Assembly: GCF_020537505.1 (NCBI RefSeq)
Contig: NZ_JAJBMO010000002.1
Coordinates: 124,001-188,000, forward strand
Source of the DNA: Blautia glucerasea
GTDB lineage: Bacteria; Bacillota; Clostridia; Lachnospirales; Lachnospiraceae
Length of the DNA: 64,000 nucleotides
Reading direction: 5' to 3'
The notes beneath the pieces were generated by a model. That model did not search any database and was not told where the DNA came from. It worked only from the letters and a program-made list of their open reading frames with translations. This document shows, one piece after another, positions 8,214-18,015 of this stretch. Both the position numbers and the translations under genes were made by a program. Positions within the stretch are counted from its first letter, which is position 1. Each line of letters opens with the position of its first letter.

Positions 8214-10274
8214 TTATACAAATAAACTCCGAAGAGTCTCCATAAGCTTCTTCTCATCCAGCGGCTTGGCCAGATGCACATTCATACCTGAGGTCCGGCT
8301 GTTGATAATATCTTCGGCAAACGCATTTGCACTCATCGCCACAATGGGAACCGTGGCTGCATCTGGCCGATTCAGGGAGCGGATTTTACGGGTGGTGTCC
8401 CAGCCGTTTAGCCTTGGCATCATAATATCCATAAGGATTACGTTATAATACCCAGGTGCAGATGCAGCAAATTTCTCAACGCCTTCCACGCCATCCCCCG
8501 CGCCCTCTGCAAGGATACCATTTTCTTCCAGCATGAATTTAACAATTTCCATATTCAGTTCATTATCCTCTACAATCAGAGCCCGCATTCCCGTAAGGAT
8601 TACCTCATCCTGGCTCTTTAGCCTTGACATTCTTTTCTCTTCTCCTATTTTAAATGGAACCGTCACCGTCACAGTTGTTCCTTGATTCTTGTGGCTTTCA
8701 ATCCCAATGGTTCCACCCAGCCTTTCTGCAAGCCTCTTTGCAATAGCAAGCCCCAGCCCGGTTCCCTGATACGTGGATCTGCTGGTCTCATTTTCCTGGG
8801 AAAATACATCGAAAGCATGTTCCAGAAAGCTCTCGTTCATGCCGATCCCATTATCCGCACAGTAAAATTTATATTCCGCATGTATATCATCTATCGCACT
8901 TTCCTTGCACCAGACATGTACACATCCGCCTGGATTAGTGAATTTAACTGCATTATCTGCTATGGCATTTAAAAGCCGCTCCAGGTAAAGAGGATTTCCC
9001 GTCACATAAGCATGCCGGATATCTGTCTTCTCCCAATCCACAACATATTCAATATTCTTTTCCATTGCCTGTGTCAGTTTTCCGGCATTTGTCCGGCTTA
9101 GCAGTTCTGCCAGATCAAAAGCCATCTCCTGGTTCACCAGATCCCCGGATTCCAGTTTATTCATATCTAGAATGTCATTTACAAGGGAAACAAGGTATTT
9201 CGAGGATTCCATAATCTTGTCCCTGCAATTCTTCTGGATCTCTGGATCATCTGGATAACGGTTGGCCAGATTCACCATTCCAATGATTCCGTTCATAGGA
9301 GTTCGGATATCATGACTCATATTAGATAAAAATCTGTTTTTTAAAGCAGCGTCCTTCCTTGCCTCTGCAACCTGATACAAAAGCTCCTGTTCCTTTTTCT
9401 TGGCAGCACTGATGCTGCGAATAGCACAAAGCACATGGGTCAGACGTCCATTTTCATCCCGCTTTTTCTCAATAAAACGAAGCTTATGCCAGTTTCCATC
9501 CTTCATCCGGTATTCCATGTCAATGGTCTGTTCATTTTTCATTCGCTCTGGCAGTGTGGAAAGATCTGTAAACCTGAAAAAAGCCTCCTGATATTCCTCT
9601 GCGATCTGATCCTTACAAACCTTCTTGTTTCCCTCCGACATTACACCGTAATTTGCAAACTTCAGATTCACTTTATCCCTGTTTGTAATTTCCTCGAACC
9701 AGTCTTCTGCAATATCGATCCGGGAAATATACTGATAGGTTTTGGCAATGGCGGAGATAATCTCATTCTGCAGTTTGGTTTCCTCCAGGGCCTTTCTCAG
9801 CTTCTCCTGAATGGCTCTTTCTTTATAAAGAATGCTGTCTATGTTCCGATAGCCCAGAAAAATGACAAAACGATCCCCTGTAATCACTTCCTTTACCGCA
9901 TACGCCTCGTAATAACTGTCATTCCCCTCTTTGGAAACGCTGTGGTAATGATACGTGATCTTATTATCCTTACCAAGCCTTTTTTTCATATTTTTACATA
10001 AATGCCAGTCCAGGAATTCATTTTTATCTTCCTCCAGGATAAAGGAATCTGCATACTGCCTTGCATATTCATCAAAGCACTTAAAATTGGAGCTGTTTTC
10101 TGCAATATATCTGGCATTTGTATTGGAAGCAAGACGCAAAATATCGTATTCGCCGGAATTAAGTTCGATCCGGTAAAGAGAAACATATTCTGGCAGCAAT
10201 TTCTTCAAAACATGGCTTTCTTTTGAGCTTGAATAGTTTTCTTCAAAAGTTAACTGCGCTTTATCTGAAGACAT
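8214..10274 (-). CDS. Soluble hybrid sensor histidine kinase
   Basis: 686 residues, no transmembrane segments. Residues 30-290 contain two PAS-like sensing modules. A coiled linker leads to the H box SHDIRTPMNGIIGM (phospho-His about 321), then an ATPase domain with DNAVKFT (N box) and DNGIGM, GTGLGL (G boxes). A C-terminal receiver (about 560-686) has Asp in ILMDIMMP and Lys in HLAKPLD. No HPt domain or separate output regulator is adjacent. The same architecture and motifs recur in the 1,200-residue kinase at 31773-35390. Signal and output unknown. Confidence 0.9.
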   Translation of the reverse strand: MSSDKAQLTFEENYSSSKESHVLKKLLPEYVSLYRIELNSGEYDILRLASNTNARYIAENSSNFKCFDEYARQYADSFILEEDKNEFLDWHLCKNMKKRLGKDNKITYHYHSVSKEGNDSYYEAYAVKEVITGDRFVIFLGYRNIDSILYKERAIQEKLRKALEETKLQNEIISAIAKTYQYISRIDIAEDWFEEITNRDKVNLKFANYGVMSEGNKKVCKDQIAEEYQEAFFRFTDLSTLPERMKNEQTIDMEYRMKDGNWHKLRFIEKKRDENGRLTHVLCAIRSISAAKKKEQELLYQVAEARKDAALKNRFLSNMSHDIRTPMNGIIGMVNLANRYPDDPEIQKNCRDKIMESSKYLVSLVNDILDMNKLESGDLVNQEMAFDLAELLSRTNAGKLTQAMEKNIEYVVDWEKTDIRHAYVTGNPLYLERLLNAIADNAVKFTNPGGCVHVWCKESAIDDIHAEYKFYCADNGIGMNESFLEHAFDVFSQENETSRSTYQGTGLGLAIAKRLAERLGGTIGIESHKNQGTTVTVTVPFKIGEEKRMSRLKSQDEVILTGMRALIVEDNELNMEIVKFMLEENGILAEGAGDGVEGVEKFAASAPGYYNVILMDIMMPRLNGWDTTRKIRSLNRPDAATVPIVAMSANAFAEDIINSRTSGMNVHLAKPLDEKKLMETLRSLFV

Positions 10275-10401
10275 AATATTTTCTCCTCAATTAATTTCCC
10301 ATTATTTTACCATAGAAGAAATAAGAATACCAGAAAAACTGCACAATACTTTACAATTTCTATACGTCTCAAATCTCTTTTACTCTGAAATCTGATTTTT
10401 A

Positions 10402-12564
10402 TCAGATCTGGTACCACCTGATTTCATTTGCTTCCATATGTAATTCAAAGCTGCTGCCATCACCCTTGTATACCACCGTATCCTGTGGCTCATAGGTATT
10501 ATTAACTACGCAGTATTTGCCATTCTTCACATAAGCGTGAACTTCTACATTGTAGTTTGTAGAATACCAGCGGTTCAGTTCCTCCTCCGCAGATGCAGAC
10601 CAGAGAACTGCCCGGTAGAGCACACGGCTGTTCTTGAAGCTGTATGGAAGTCCACTGATATAAACACCACGGCCTTTTCCAAAGGTCTTCACCGCCATCT
10701 GTACTTCCTGGTCCTTCTGGATCAGGATCTTGGTTTCCGGGAGGGCGAAAATATTCTTCTTTCCTTCCCCAAAATCCACCTCCCCTTCTGTATCAGCCAG
10801 TATAAAATGATCCTTATGCTCCTCCCAGTTATATTTATCTGTATTTAAGTTAAAGCCTCTCTCTTCTTCCACACCCAGCACATCATCCAGCTGGAAGAAC
10901 TTGCCTTGCCACTGATGGGCTGCCGGCTCGCCAACTCCAATGAAACCGCCGCCGTTATAGACGAATTCTTTCACAGCAGTGATAATGGTCTCATTTACCC
11001 AGTACCCGCCGCCGCTCTGTGCAGTATCTGCATCTCCAGCATTGATCACAACGTCAAATTTCTTCAGCAGCTCTGAATCTGCCAGAATATCATCAAAGCT
11101 GATAAAGGAGACATCAAAAGGAGCCCCGCTTAACGCCTCAATAATTCCAAAATAGGAATAATTCTGTTTATAATAGATTGCGTGATGTACCATGTGGTTG
11201 CCCCAGGAACGCATGCGTCCCCAGCAGTTTAATACGGCAACACGCTTCACACAGTATGGAGTCACACCCTGGATATTGTCATAGAGAGTACGGAATTCCT
11301 GGCAGACCGCTTTGATATACCGGACAAAATCCGGGAACTGAAGCGCCAGCTTCAGATATCCGCCATAACCGATCCTCTGGATGGGGCTTCTAAGGATTGC
11401 ACGTCTTGCAGTCACCCAGTTTACCTTCGCCTCTTTCACCGGGTCGCCGCCCTCGTGGAAGGTATCCGGGAAAAAGTACGGGAGAAAACGGCCTTCTGTG
11501 TATTTTACATTCTTAATATCACTGAACAGACGCAGGGTTGCGCCGTTGCCAACACTTCCAACCACCGCATCCAATCCAATAGAAGCAAACTCATCCATAA
11601 ACGGCTCCATGCCGATCCAGTGATCCCCCATAAACATCATGGCTTCTTTGCCATATTCATGGACAATGTCAACCATCTCCCTGGCAAGTGCGGCAACCTC
11701 ACGGCGCTGGAATGCCTGGAAGTCCTTGAATTCCTTAGATGGGATGCGGTAGGTATTGTTCATGTAGCCCTGGTCGATAATGTACTCCGGGCGGAATGGA
11801 TAGCCCACCTCTTTTTCAAACTGCTGCAGCACATAGGGGCTGACAGATGCGGAATAGCCAAACCAGTCTACATATTTCTCCCTTGCCAGCTCATCAAAGA
11901 TCAGGGTGAACTGATGGAAAAAGGTGGTAAAACGTACCACATCCACATATTGGTGAGTGTCAAGGAATCTGCGAAGGCGCTCCAGGGAATGGGCTCTTGT
12001 CTTTGGCTGGCGCACATCAAAGGTGATCTGCGGCTCCACATCTTTCCAGTCGTTTACCACTGCATTGTACATATGTACCGGATCCCACATAATATATGCC
12101 AGAAAGCTGACCGTATACTCATGAAAAAGCCTGGCAGGTGTAATCACCACGTTTCCGCTCTCTTCTTCATAATACCACTGGCTTACCGGAACTACTTCTC
12201 CTGTAGTACGGTCTATGACCTCCCACCACCTGGTAATATCATCGTGGGTATTCACCTTCAACATATCCGGATACAGGTGATCCATCAGGTGGATCTCTAA
12301 TTTGTCTGATGTTGCGGTGTGGAAAGAACTCATAATATACATCTGCTGGATCTCATCCGGATTGGCCTTTGCCCAGGCGTTATCCTTTCTGGTGGTGTAA
12401 TAGGTGGCATAGATTTTCGCACCACTGTCTTTTAATTCCTGGGGAAATTCTGTTCCATCACAGTCACGGATGGCGTCTGCACCCCACTCGTCCATAATAT
12501 CCAGTGTTTCCGTTATCACATCCAGATTGGTAGGAATTGTAACTCTGCCTTTTTTCTGCTCCAT
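10402..12564 (-). CDS. GH112 phosphorylase: galacto-N-biose/lacto-N-biose I type
   Basis: 720 residues, the full length for family GH112. Family features include the N-terminal IPTNLDVITETLDIMDEWGADAIRD segment, HEYTVSFLAYIMWDPV, VVRFTTFFHQFTL, GDHWIGMEP, YTEGRFLPYFFPDTF and GRGVYISGLPYS. These enzymes cleave beta-1,3-galactosyl-N-acetylhexosamine with phosphate to give galactose-1-phosphate, used on mucin and milk glycans in the cytosol. Some clostridial GH112 members prefer galactosyl-rhamnose, which I cannot exclude. No ABC sugar transporter or sugar kinase is adjacent, but a divergent AraC regulator is, which suggests substrate induction. Confidence 0.9.
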   Translation of the reverse strand: MEQKKGRVTIPTNLDVITETLDIMDEWGADAIRDCDGTEFPQELKDSGAKIYATYYTTRKDNAWAKANPDEIQQMYIMSSFHTATSDKLEIHLMDHLYPDMLKVNTHDDITRWWEVIDRTTGEVVPVSQWYYEEESGNVVITPARLFHEYTVSFLAYIMWDPVHMYNAVVNDWKDVEPQITFDVRQPKTRAHSLERLRRFLDTHQYVDVVRFTTFFHQFTLIFDELAREKYVDWFGYSASVSPYVLQQFEKEVGYPFRPEYIIDQGYMNNTYRIPSKEFKDFQAFQRREVAALAREMVDIVHEYGKEAMMFMGDHWIGMEPFMDEFASIGLDAVVGSVGNGATLRLFSDIKNVKYTEGRFLPYFFPDTFHEGGDPVKEAKVNWVTARRAILRSPIQRIGYGGYLKLALQFPDFVRYIKAVCQEFRTLYDNIQGVTPYCVKRVAVLNCWGRMRSWGNHMVHHAIYYKQNYSYFGIIEALSGAPFDVSFISFDDILADSELLKKFDVVINAGDADTAQSGGGYWVNETIITAVKEFVYNGGGFIGVGEPAAHQWQGKFFQLDDVLGVEEERGFNLNTDKYNWEEHKDHFILADTEGEVDFGEGKKNIFALPETKILIQKDQEVQMAVKTFGKGRGVYISGLPYSFKNSRVLYRAVLWSASAEEELNRWYSTNYNVEVHAYVKNGKYCVVNNTYEPQDTVVYKGDGSSFELHMEANEIRWYQI

Positions 12565-12844
12565 TTTGCGACCTCACTTTATCTTTTTTAGTTATGATTT
12601 TCAAACTGACTCTGGTTTCACCAATTCATTTTACCTATAGTATAAGAATACGTTTTTCACTTTCCATTTTCAACAGGGTTGTTGCTATTGTTTTTAGAAA
12701 TCTTGCGGTATTTTCTTTTTTATGGTATCTTTACTATGGAAGTTCCCTGGCAGGCCAGATCCGGTAAAAAATCTAAAGCGAACAGAATGAATAATACTCT
12801 TAAAATAATTCACAACAGTTTATTTTGAAACACAAGGAGGAGCT

Positions 12845-13687
12845 ATGAGCACTCGTTCTTTTTCTTTTTCCAATGACAGTCCAGTCTCCACAGAAGCAGT
12901 TCTGGTAAATGCCTCTTCCTCCAGATACGAAGAAGACTGGCCCAGCATTCCACACACCCATGCCTTCACAGAGCTTTTTTATGTTTCCAGAGGAAGCGGC
13001 GAATTTCTTATTGAAGATCAACGGTTTTCCATTGAAAAAGATGATCTGATCATTGTAAATCCTCACATTCCGCACACGGAAACCTCCAAAAGCTCCATGC
13101 CTCTTACTTATTATACTGTCGGGGTGGACGGAATCAGTTTTTCCTTCCGTGACCAGAGGGAATTTCGGATCTTTAACTGCCGGAAAACAGGTACGGATCT
13201 GTTGTTTTATTTCCACTCTCTTTTTCAGGAATTAGATGAAAAAAGGGAGGGCTACGAAGAGATTTGCAGGCATACCTTATCCATTCTCATCGCCCAGCTC
13301 CGGCGGATCACGGATTCCGGCTTTCAGCTGGTGCCGTCTTTTCATCCCAGCAAAGAGTGCGCTCTGATCAGGCGCTACCTGGATTACAATTACGGGGAGG
13401 ATATCAATCTGGATCAGCTGGCCGCATTAAGCCATCTGAACAAATATTATTTAAGTCATGAATTTACACGGTATTACGGGATTTCTCCTATTAACTATCT
13501 GAATTGCCGCAGGATTGAAGTCTGCAAGAATCTTCTGGAAAATACAGACCACGATATTTCCGATATCGCCCACCTGTCAGGATTCTCCTCCCAGAGCTAT
13601 CTGGCACAGAGTTTCCGGAAATATTGCGGTATGACAGCCATGGAATACCGCCGCAGTAAACATCAAAAAAGAAGCCAGCCTGAATAG
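12845..13687 (+). CDS. AraC-family transcriptional regulator with cupin sensor
   Basis: 280 residues. Residues 25-95 are an AraC-type cupin arm (HTHAFTELFYVSRGSGEFLIEDQRFSIEKDDLIIVNPHIPHTE). Residues 175-275 hold the two helix-turn-helix motifs (INLDQLAALSHLNKYYLSHEFTRYYG and ISDIAHLSGFSSQSYLAQSFRKYCGMTAMEYR). It starts after AAGGAGGAGCT and is divergent from the GH112 gene with a 280-bp spacer that presumably holds both promoters. It probably activates the phosphorylase gene when its glycan is present. Confidence 0.88.
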   Translation: MSTRSFSFSNDSPVSTEAVLVNASSSRYEEDWPSIPHTHAFTELFYVSRGSGEFLIEDQRFSIEKDDLIIVNPHIPHTETSKSSMPLTYYTVGVDGISFSFRDQREFRIFNCRKTGTDLLFYFHSLFQELDEKREGYEEICRHTLSILIAQLRRITDSGFQLVPSFHPSKECALIRRYLDYNYGEDINLDQLAALSHLNKYYLSHEFTRYYGISPINYLNCRRIEVCKNLLENTDHDISDIAHLSGFSSQSYLAQSFRKYCGMTAMEYRRSKHQKRSQPE

Positions 13688-13714
13688 CTACAGGCCCGCT
13701 TCTTTTTCTGATGA

Positions 13715-14287
13715 TTATAAACTCATTTTGGAAAATGGAAGCACTTTTCCAGTCTTAATGTAATACTCCATATTTCCCTTCAGTTCCTTCTGAAGATCTG
13801 TAATGATAAAATAATCCTTTGTCTCATTGCCAGCTCCCTTTTTGAGTGGAATGACAGGCTGGGTGAGCTGTTTTCTAATAAAGTTATCCAGATTGGAATA
13901 TCCAAGATAACCAATCTTGCCGTTCCTCGTCAGCCAGAAATAGAGATACTCGCCATGGACGTTTGGACCGAATATCATAGCTTTTGCCCTCATGGTATAA
14001 AGCTTTCCAAGCCAGGCAGAGCCAAGAGGTGTTTCCACATTCTTGTAGGCTTCATAAATATCCTCTATCTTTTTGGGCTGGCCCATGCCGATCATCATCA
14101 CCATATCTGAGGATCCAGCGTTATAACTCTCCGGGGTAGCAGCCATCCAGAGTGAAACGCCTGCAATGATCAGGATCGTGGCAACAGTGATCAGGATCAC
14201 GGATTCATAGCCTTTCAGCAGCACAAATCCTCCAAGCAGTGCAACAATTACTCCCACAATGCGAAATGTCCATTTTCTCACATCCAT
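13715..14287 (-). CDS. Small membrane protein, unknown
   Basis: Not recognised. 190 residues from the ATG at 14287, which has AGGGAGGAAAG just upstream; a longer frame to 14341 lacks a ribosome binding site. Two hydrophobic helices (residues about 7-26 and 31-50) form a hairpin, followed by a soluble domain of about 130 residues containing FWLTRNGKIGYLGYSNLDNFIRKQL. The N-terminus is probably membrane-inserted with a cytoplasmic C-terminal domain. It ends convergently with the AraC gene. Confidence 0.6.
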   Translation of the reverse strand: MDVRKWTFRIVGVIVALLGGFVLLKGYESVILITVATILIIAGVSLWMAATPESYNAGSSDMVMMIGMGQPKKIEDIYEAYKNVETPLGSAWLGKLYTMRAKAMIFGPNVHGEYLYFWLTRNGKIGYLGYSNLDNFIRKQLTQPVIPLKKGAGNETKDYFIITDLQKELKGNMEYYIKTGKVLPFSKMSL

Positions 14288-14462
14288 GCTCTTTCCTCCC
14301 TGCGGCTTCTGACGTCTCTGAATTTTTGTTACGGTCCACAACCACCGGCAACAAATTTTTATCTATTTTACCATATTTCCTGCCCTATTTGTGACTTTTT
14401 TCGCAAAAATGTAATAAACCATCAATGCAGCGGATACCTACCCGCTGCATCGATACAGGTTC

Positions 14463-16541
14463 TTAATTTCCCAGAACCGCTGATACCTGGATCTCTTTTT
14501 CTGTCTCACTAAGATCAAAGCTGCCGCTATCTTCCACTGTCATATGTACTTCATACAAAGTGTCCCCCGAGAGCGCCTCCGGTCTCTCACCGCTCTCTGT
14601 CTGAATATGCCACAGCTCGGCCGGAACTTCTGCCAGCTTTCCGTCCACGCCATATGCATAAAGCTTAAATGCCGCTGTTTCTCCAGAAAGCCCCTTCATG
14701 CGAAGTGCCACTGTAGTATTGGGATGGACATTTTCAACGGTTACTGTATTTAACCATCCTGCCACCATTCCCTGACCACCATCTGCCTCAAAGGTTTCCT
14801 GGCTGAGCACATTTCGCCGCGCCTGATCCAGATCCACTTTGCGATAGGGCATCTCCGGCAGGTAAACAAATCTGTCCTGCAGCCTCAGAAGCTCCAGATA
14901 ACCAGTCGGACAATAGAGGGCGTTTCCGCTGTTTCCCGCATACATGCCAATGGCCATATTGTTGTATCCCGGCTTATTGGCCACATCCATGGCAAATGCC
15001 GTCTCGCCGGTCTCAAAATCCAGCATGATATACTGCCACATTCCAGTTTCCAGATTCTGCACATAACCATAAATGTATCCGGTGGCTGTGGAAAGCTTCA
15101 GCATAGAAGTATCCGACAGGTCACTTCTGCACCAGATGCTCCTCATCTCGTAGCCGTTATCCGTTTTAATGGTATCTACACGTTCCACTCCTGGTGTGAT
15201 CATCTTGTTGCCCTTTCTCAGCCAGTTTTCATCATAGATATTGGCGTAGCTCTGTATAGAAGAATCGCTGTCTGCATTTCCAAGACTGGCACTTCCCGCA
15301 CCAAACCAGTTGCATACAATGGTGCTTACCGTTCCTTCCCCATTGTCATAGACGATTGCAGAGTTTTCAACAGAAACCTGGGCATCCTTGGGAAGCGCCT
15401 CCATCACCGGTGCACTTGCAACTACTTCGCCTGTTTTCATGTCTACAGCAAGAAGGTTGACCGGGCTCTGGTTGTCTGTAAACATCACCAGATCCGGAGT
15501 CAGGGACGGGGAGCAGCCGCCGCCCCACGCAAGACCGCCGCCTGTGGTGTCATCTCCCTCTTCACTTTCCTTGGCGCCAACACTCTCATAAGGTGTTTCC
15601 CACACTTTTTTTACTCCATTGTCTGCCTGAAGCAGATAACAATTCTGGTTGGTCAGGATCACAGCTCCGTCCTTTGACGCTGCAATGCCGTTTTCTGCTC
15701 CTTCCCCTGGAGCCAGCTCATATACAAATACGGAGTCAGAAAGGATTACTTCCTTCCCATTCAGAATTCCCTCAATCGCTTCCCGGGAAATATATCCCAT
15801 TGCCCCCTGCTGCTGACGGTCCGGATAAATACGGAAGCCGCCGGTTGCAAACCAGAGATTTCCCTCATAATCGAAGACTACAGACAAAAGATTCTGGTCC
15901 AGTGTTTTTCCAAGTGCCTCTTCTGCCGCTGCCTTTACATCAATATCAAGTACTTTTTCGAATTGCGGAAGTACATTTCCTTCCTCATCAGTCGTCTTCA
16001 GCATAAGCACATGATTGTTGCTGGTAGGGCAGACCAGGCGGTTGCTCTCGTCCACGAAGGAGTAGGAGCTCTGGATCATGTAGCCGCCTCCGTCCTGCTC
16101 TTTCGGGGAAAAATAGCCTTCCGTCTTTGTTTCCCCTGCATTAATATCGCGGATGGCAAGCCCGCCTAAAAAGGGAACCACCGCATGTCCATAGGTGTCA
16201 AAAAAGATAGCCGGGGATGCATTTGCATTTGTTTTTTCATAAGAAACATTGATCTCGGAATAAATTCCCACTGGCAAAACTTCATCTGTGGAGTCTGTGT
16301 TGTAGCAGTCGTGATGGATGTTGGAATCGCTCTTTGCCATGTATGGATTCTCATCCACAGATTTTGCCGCAAGAGGCTTTATGGGAATCTCCGTGGTTTC
16401 GGCTGCCTGCCCGGCTCCGTTGGTATCAGCAGCACTTTCCCCGGTCTGAACCCCTTCCCCATAGGCCATATTTACACGGCTCCCAGTTGTTGCTGTAACC
16501 ATACATGCCAGCATGGCAATAATAAACGCTCTCTTCTTCAT
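14463..16541 (-). CDS. Secreted protein with beta-propeller-like repeats
   Basis: 692 residues with a signal peptide (residues 1-28, ending VNMAYG). The mature part has several segments with the character of propeller blades (DYEGNLWFATGG, AASKDGAVILTNQNCYLLQADNG, LAVDMKTGEVVASAP, LDFETGETAFAMD), like PQQ- or WD-type beta-propellers. No catalytic motif is recognised. The C-terminal 90 residues look like a separate beta-sandwich. The gene is translationally coupled (ATGA) to a truncated receiver gene and lies behind the duplicated repeat-containing promoter, so it is probably co-regulated with the operon at 1-5460. Confidence 0.65.
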   Translation of the reverse strand: MKKRAFIIAMLACMVTATTGSRVNMAYGEGVQTGESAADTNGAGQAAETTEIPIKPLAAKSVDENPYMAKSDSNIHHDCYNTDSTDEVLPVGIYSEINVSYEKTNANASPAIFFDTYGHAVVPFLGGLAIRDINAGETKTEGYFSPKEQDGGGYMIQSSYSFVDESNRLVCPTSNNHVLMLKTTDEEGNVLPQFEKVLDIDVKAAAEEALGKTLDQNLLSVVFDYEGNLWFATGGFRIYPDRQQQGAMGYISREAIEGILNGKEVILSDSVFVYELAPGEGAENGIAASKDGAVILTNQNCYLLQADNGVKKVWETPYESVGAKESEEGDDTTGGGLAWGGGCSPSLTPDLVMFTDNQSPVNLLAVDMKTGEVVASAPVMEALPKDAQVSVENSAIVYDNGEGTVSTIVCNWFGAGSASLGNADSDSSIQSYANIYDENWLRKGNKMITPGVERVDTIKTDNGYEMRSIWCRSDLSDTSMLKLSTATGYIYGYVQNLETGMWQYIMLDFETGETAFAMDVANKPGYNNMAIGMYAGNSGNALYCPTGYLELLRLQDRFVYLPEMPYRKVDLDQARRNVLSQETFEADGGQGMVAGWLNTVTVENVHPNTTVALRMKGLSGETAAFKLYAYGVDGKLAEVPAELWHIQTESGERPEALSGDTLYEVHMTVEDSGSFDLSETEKEIQVSAVLGN

Positions 16542-16747
16542 ATTGTTTTCCTCCTGAATGTTTGTATGATATCCATTAAAAATACCAGGTCCGGTACCGT
16601 ATCCTGTATTTTCCGGAAAAACATTTCCGCATCCTTGTATATTTCAACCAAAGGAAAGATGCCTGCACTGGTGCAGTAATTCTTCATACACTCTGCATAG
16701 CTTTTTCCATCATGCCCGTTGTCCGTCAATACAGCGATACCGTACAC
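16538..16747 (-). CDS. Truncated receiver paralogue, leader of the secreted-protein gene
   Basis: 69 residues from a GTG start after GGAGGGGAT. Residues 1-58 align with the N-terminal half of the degenerate receiver at 5092-5460 (shared pattern: Y-IA-LTD, SAE/YAE, NYCT, FPL-EIY, TVP--VFL). The homology stops at the phosphorylation loop. The remaining residues are translated from what in the other copy is the untranslated ribosome-binding region before the next gene (ATTCAGGAGGAAAACAA). So an internal deletion fused the half-gene to the next gene's leader, and its TGA now overlaps the next ATG. It may act only as a coupling leader peptide. Confidence 0.55.
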   Translation of the reverse strand: MYGIAVLTDNGHDGKSYAECMKNYCTSAGIFPLVEIYKDAEMFFRKIQDTVPDLVFLMDIIQTFRRKTI

Positions 16748-16783
16748 AGAATCCCCTCCGTTTCTTACTGCTTTGTTGAACCC

Positions 16784-16890
16784 ATTATAAAAAAATCGGA
16801 AAATAATTCAATCCTTTTGTCATGAAACGTGGGAAAATAGCACGAATGGTAAAGTTATAACGTGACTTGCATGGTATTTTTGGGGGATAC
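16784..16890. promoter_or_regulatory. Duplicate of the LytTR-type promoter block
   Basis: Leftward promoter: -35 TTGAAT (complement of 16806-16811), 16-bp spacer, -10 TATAAT (complement of 16784-16789). The 20-bp-spaced repeats are CATGAA at 16821-16826 and CACGAA at 16841-16846. Even the outward part GGTATTTTTGGGGGATACT...TTCCAGA matches the rightward promoter side at 5581-5610. Here that side points into a terminator rather than a gene. Confidence 0.6.
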
Positions 16891-16902
16891 TATTTCCAGA
16901 AA

Positions 16903-16952
16903 AAAATCTCTCTGCGGAAACCTGACAAACAAGGTTTCCGCGGAGAGATTTT
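16903..16952. terminator. Rho-independent terminator after the AEC transporter
   Basis: A 20-bp stem (16903-16922 with 16933-16952, one G-T wobble) and 10-nt loop. It is followed on the minus strand by seven U, directly below the stop at 16960. It also faces the vestigial rightward promoter of the duplicated block. Confidence 0.85.
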
Positions 16953-16959
16953 AACATTT

Positions 16960-17889
16960 TTAATATACAACAACTGCCATAATTACATAAACCAGTATGG
17001 ATACCAGACAATACAGTGAATTAGTGGTGGAAACGTAAGCGCTTCCATCCTCGCTCTTTAGGAAGGTCTGCATACTGAATGTGGCTGGTGCGGACATGTA
17101 GCTGATGATTGCCAGATTCAAAAGCAGATGATCTCCCACGATGTAATGGACTGCAAGCAGCACTCCTGCGATCATGGCAGCCTGAAGAAGGATACGGAGC
17201 ACAATGGTCTTGATGCAAGGGCCAAACAGCTTTCTCTCAAACTCAATACTAAATCCTACCACCAGAAGGATAATAGAAGTTATGGAGGTGGTCAGAATGT
17301 TTTCCACACTTGTATAAGAACCAGCGAAAGGCCCAGCCAGGATTTTCTGCACCACCCCGGTAAGCCCGGCGATGATTCCAAGCACACTTGCAATAAAGGC
17401 AGGTGTATGCAGGGCACTGATAAACAGCTTCTTACCATCTATCTTATCCCCATTCTCGACCTGGCCCAGCATTCCCATGTAAACGCTGAAGCCAAAGAGA
17501 AGACCTGCAATATCCAGCACTGCGATCTGGGAAAGATTCTCCGCTCCGCAAAGGCTGGTATAAAGGGGATATGCCATAGAGCCACCCTCGTATACGCTGA
17601 CCATGAAAGGCAGATATTTCCGATAGCGCTCTGTCATAAGTGGACGGAGCAAAAATCCGATGCCAAAGGAGATCACCAGCATAACGAACATGATCCCTAC
17701 CAGAATTCCAGTTTCTTTATTATACCCGGCAGTGGCAAGGGCATGGAAGATTGCCACTGGAAGCATGATCTGGGTTACCAGTACCTTCATATTGTTAATT
17801 CCATGCTGGTCCAGCAGCTTCAGCCTTCTGCATGCCATTCCCAGAAGGATCATTACCAATACAGGCAGAATAATTTCCAATACTTTCAT
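16960..17889 (-). CDS. AEC-family (auxin efflux carrier-like) transporter
   Basis: 309 residues with ten hydrophobic helices in two five-helix halves. It begins MKVLEIILPVLVMILLGMACRRLKLLD, the usual start of this family in Firmicutes. Family features include GINNMKVLVTQIMLPVAIFHAL and SAPATFSMQTFLKSEDGSAYVSTTNSLYC near the C-terminus. These secondary carriers move organic acids such as malate, or other anions, but the substrate is not readable here. Single-gene unit with its own terminator. Confidence 0.85.
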   Translation of the reverse strand: MKVLEIILPVLVMILLGMACRRLKLLDQHGINNMKVLVTQIMLPVAIFHALATAGYNKETGILVGIMFVMLVISFGIGFLLRPLMTERYRKYLPFMVSVYEGGSMAYPLYTSLCGAENLSQIAVLDIAGLLFGFSVYMGMLGQVENGDKIDGKKLFISALHTPAFIASVLGIIAGLTGVVQKILAGPFAGSYTSVENILTTSITSIILLVVGFSIEFERKLFGPCIKTIVLRILLQAAMIAGVLLAVHYIVGDHLLLNLAIISYMSAPATFSMQTFLKSEDGSAYVSTTNSLYCLVSILVYVIMAVVVY

Positions 17890-18015
17890 TTTTTACACAC
17901 TTTCTATAATAGAATGGTAACTGTTCAGCAGCTTCACCGTTACACGATTCACAGTATACCCTCTTCTGAACTGTTACATAAAAGCTTCCTATTAAATGTA
18001 TTTTATATACTTTTT

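Noticed and set aside
16903..16952. Short RNA driven by the rightward side of the duplicated promoter
   Set aside because: Could produce a tiny hairpin RNA, but the hairpin is fully explained as the terminator of the transporter gene on the other strand.
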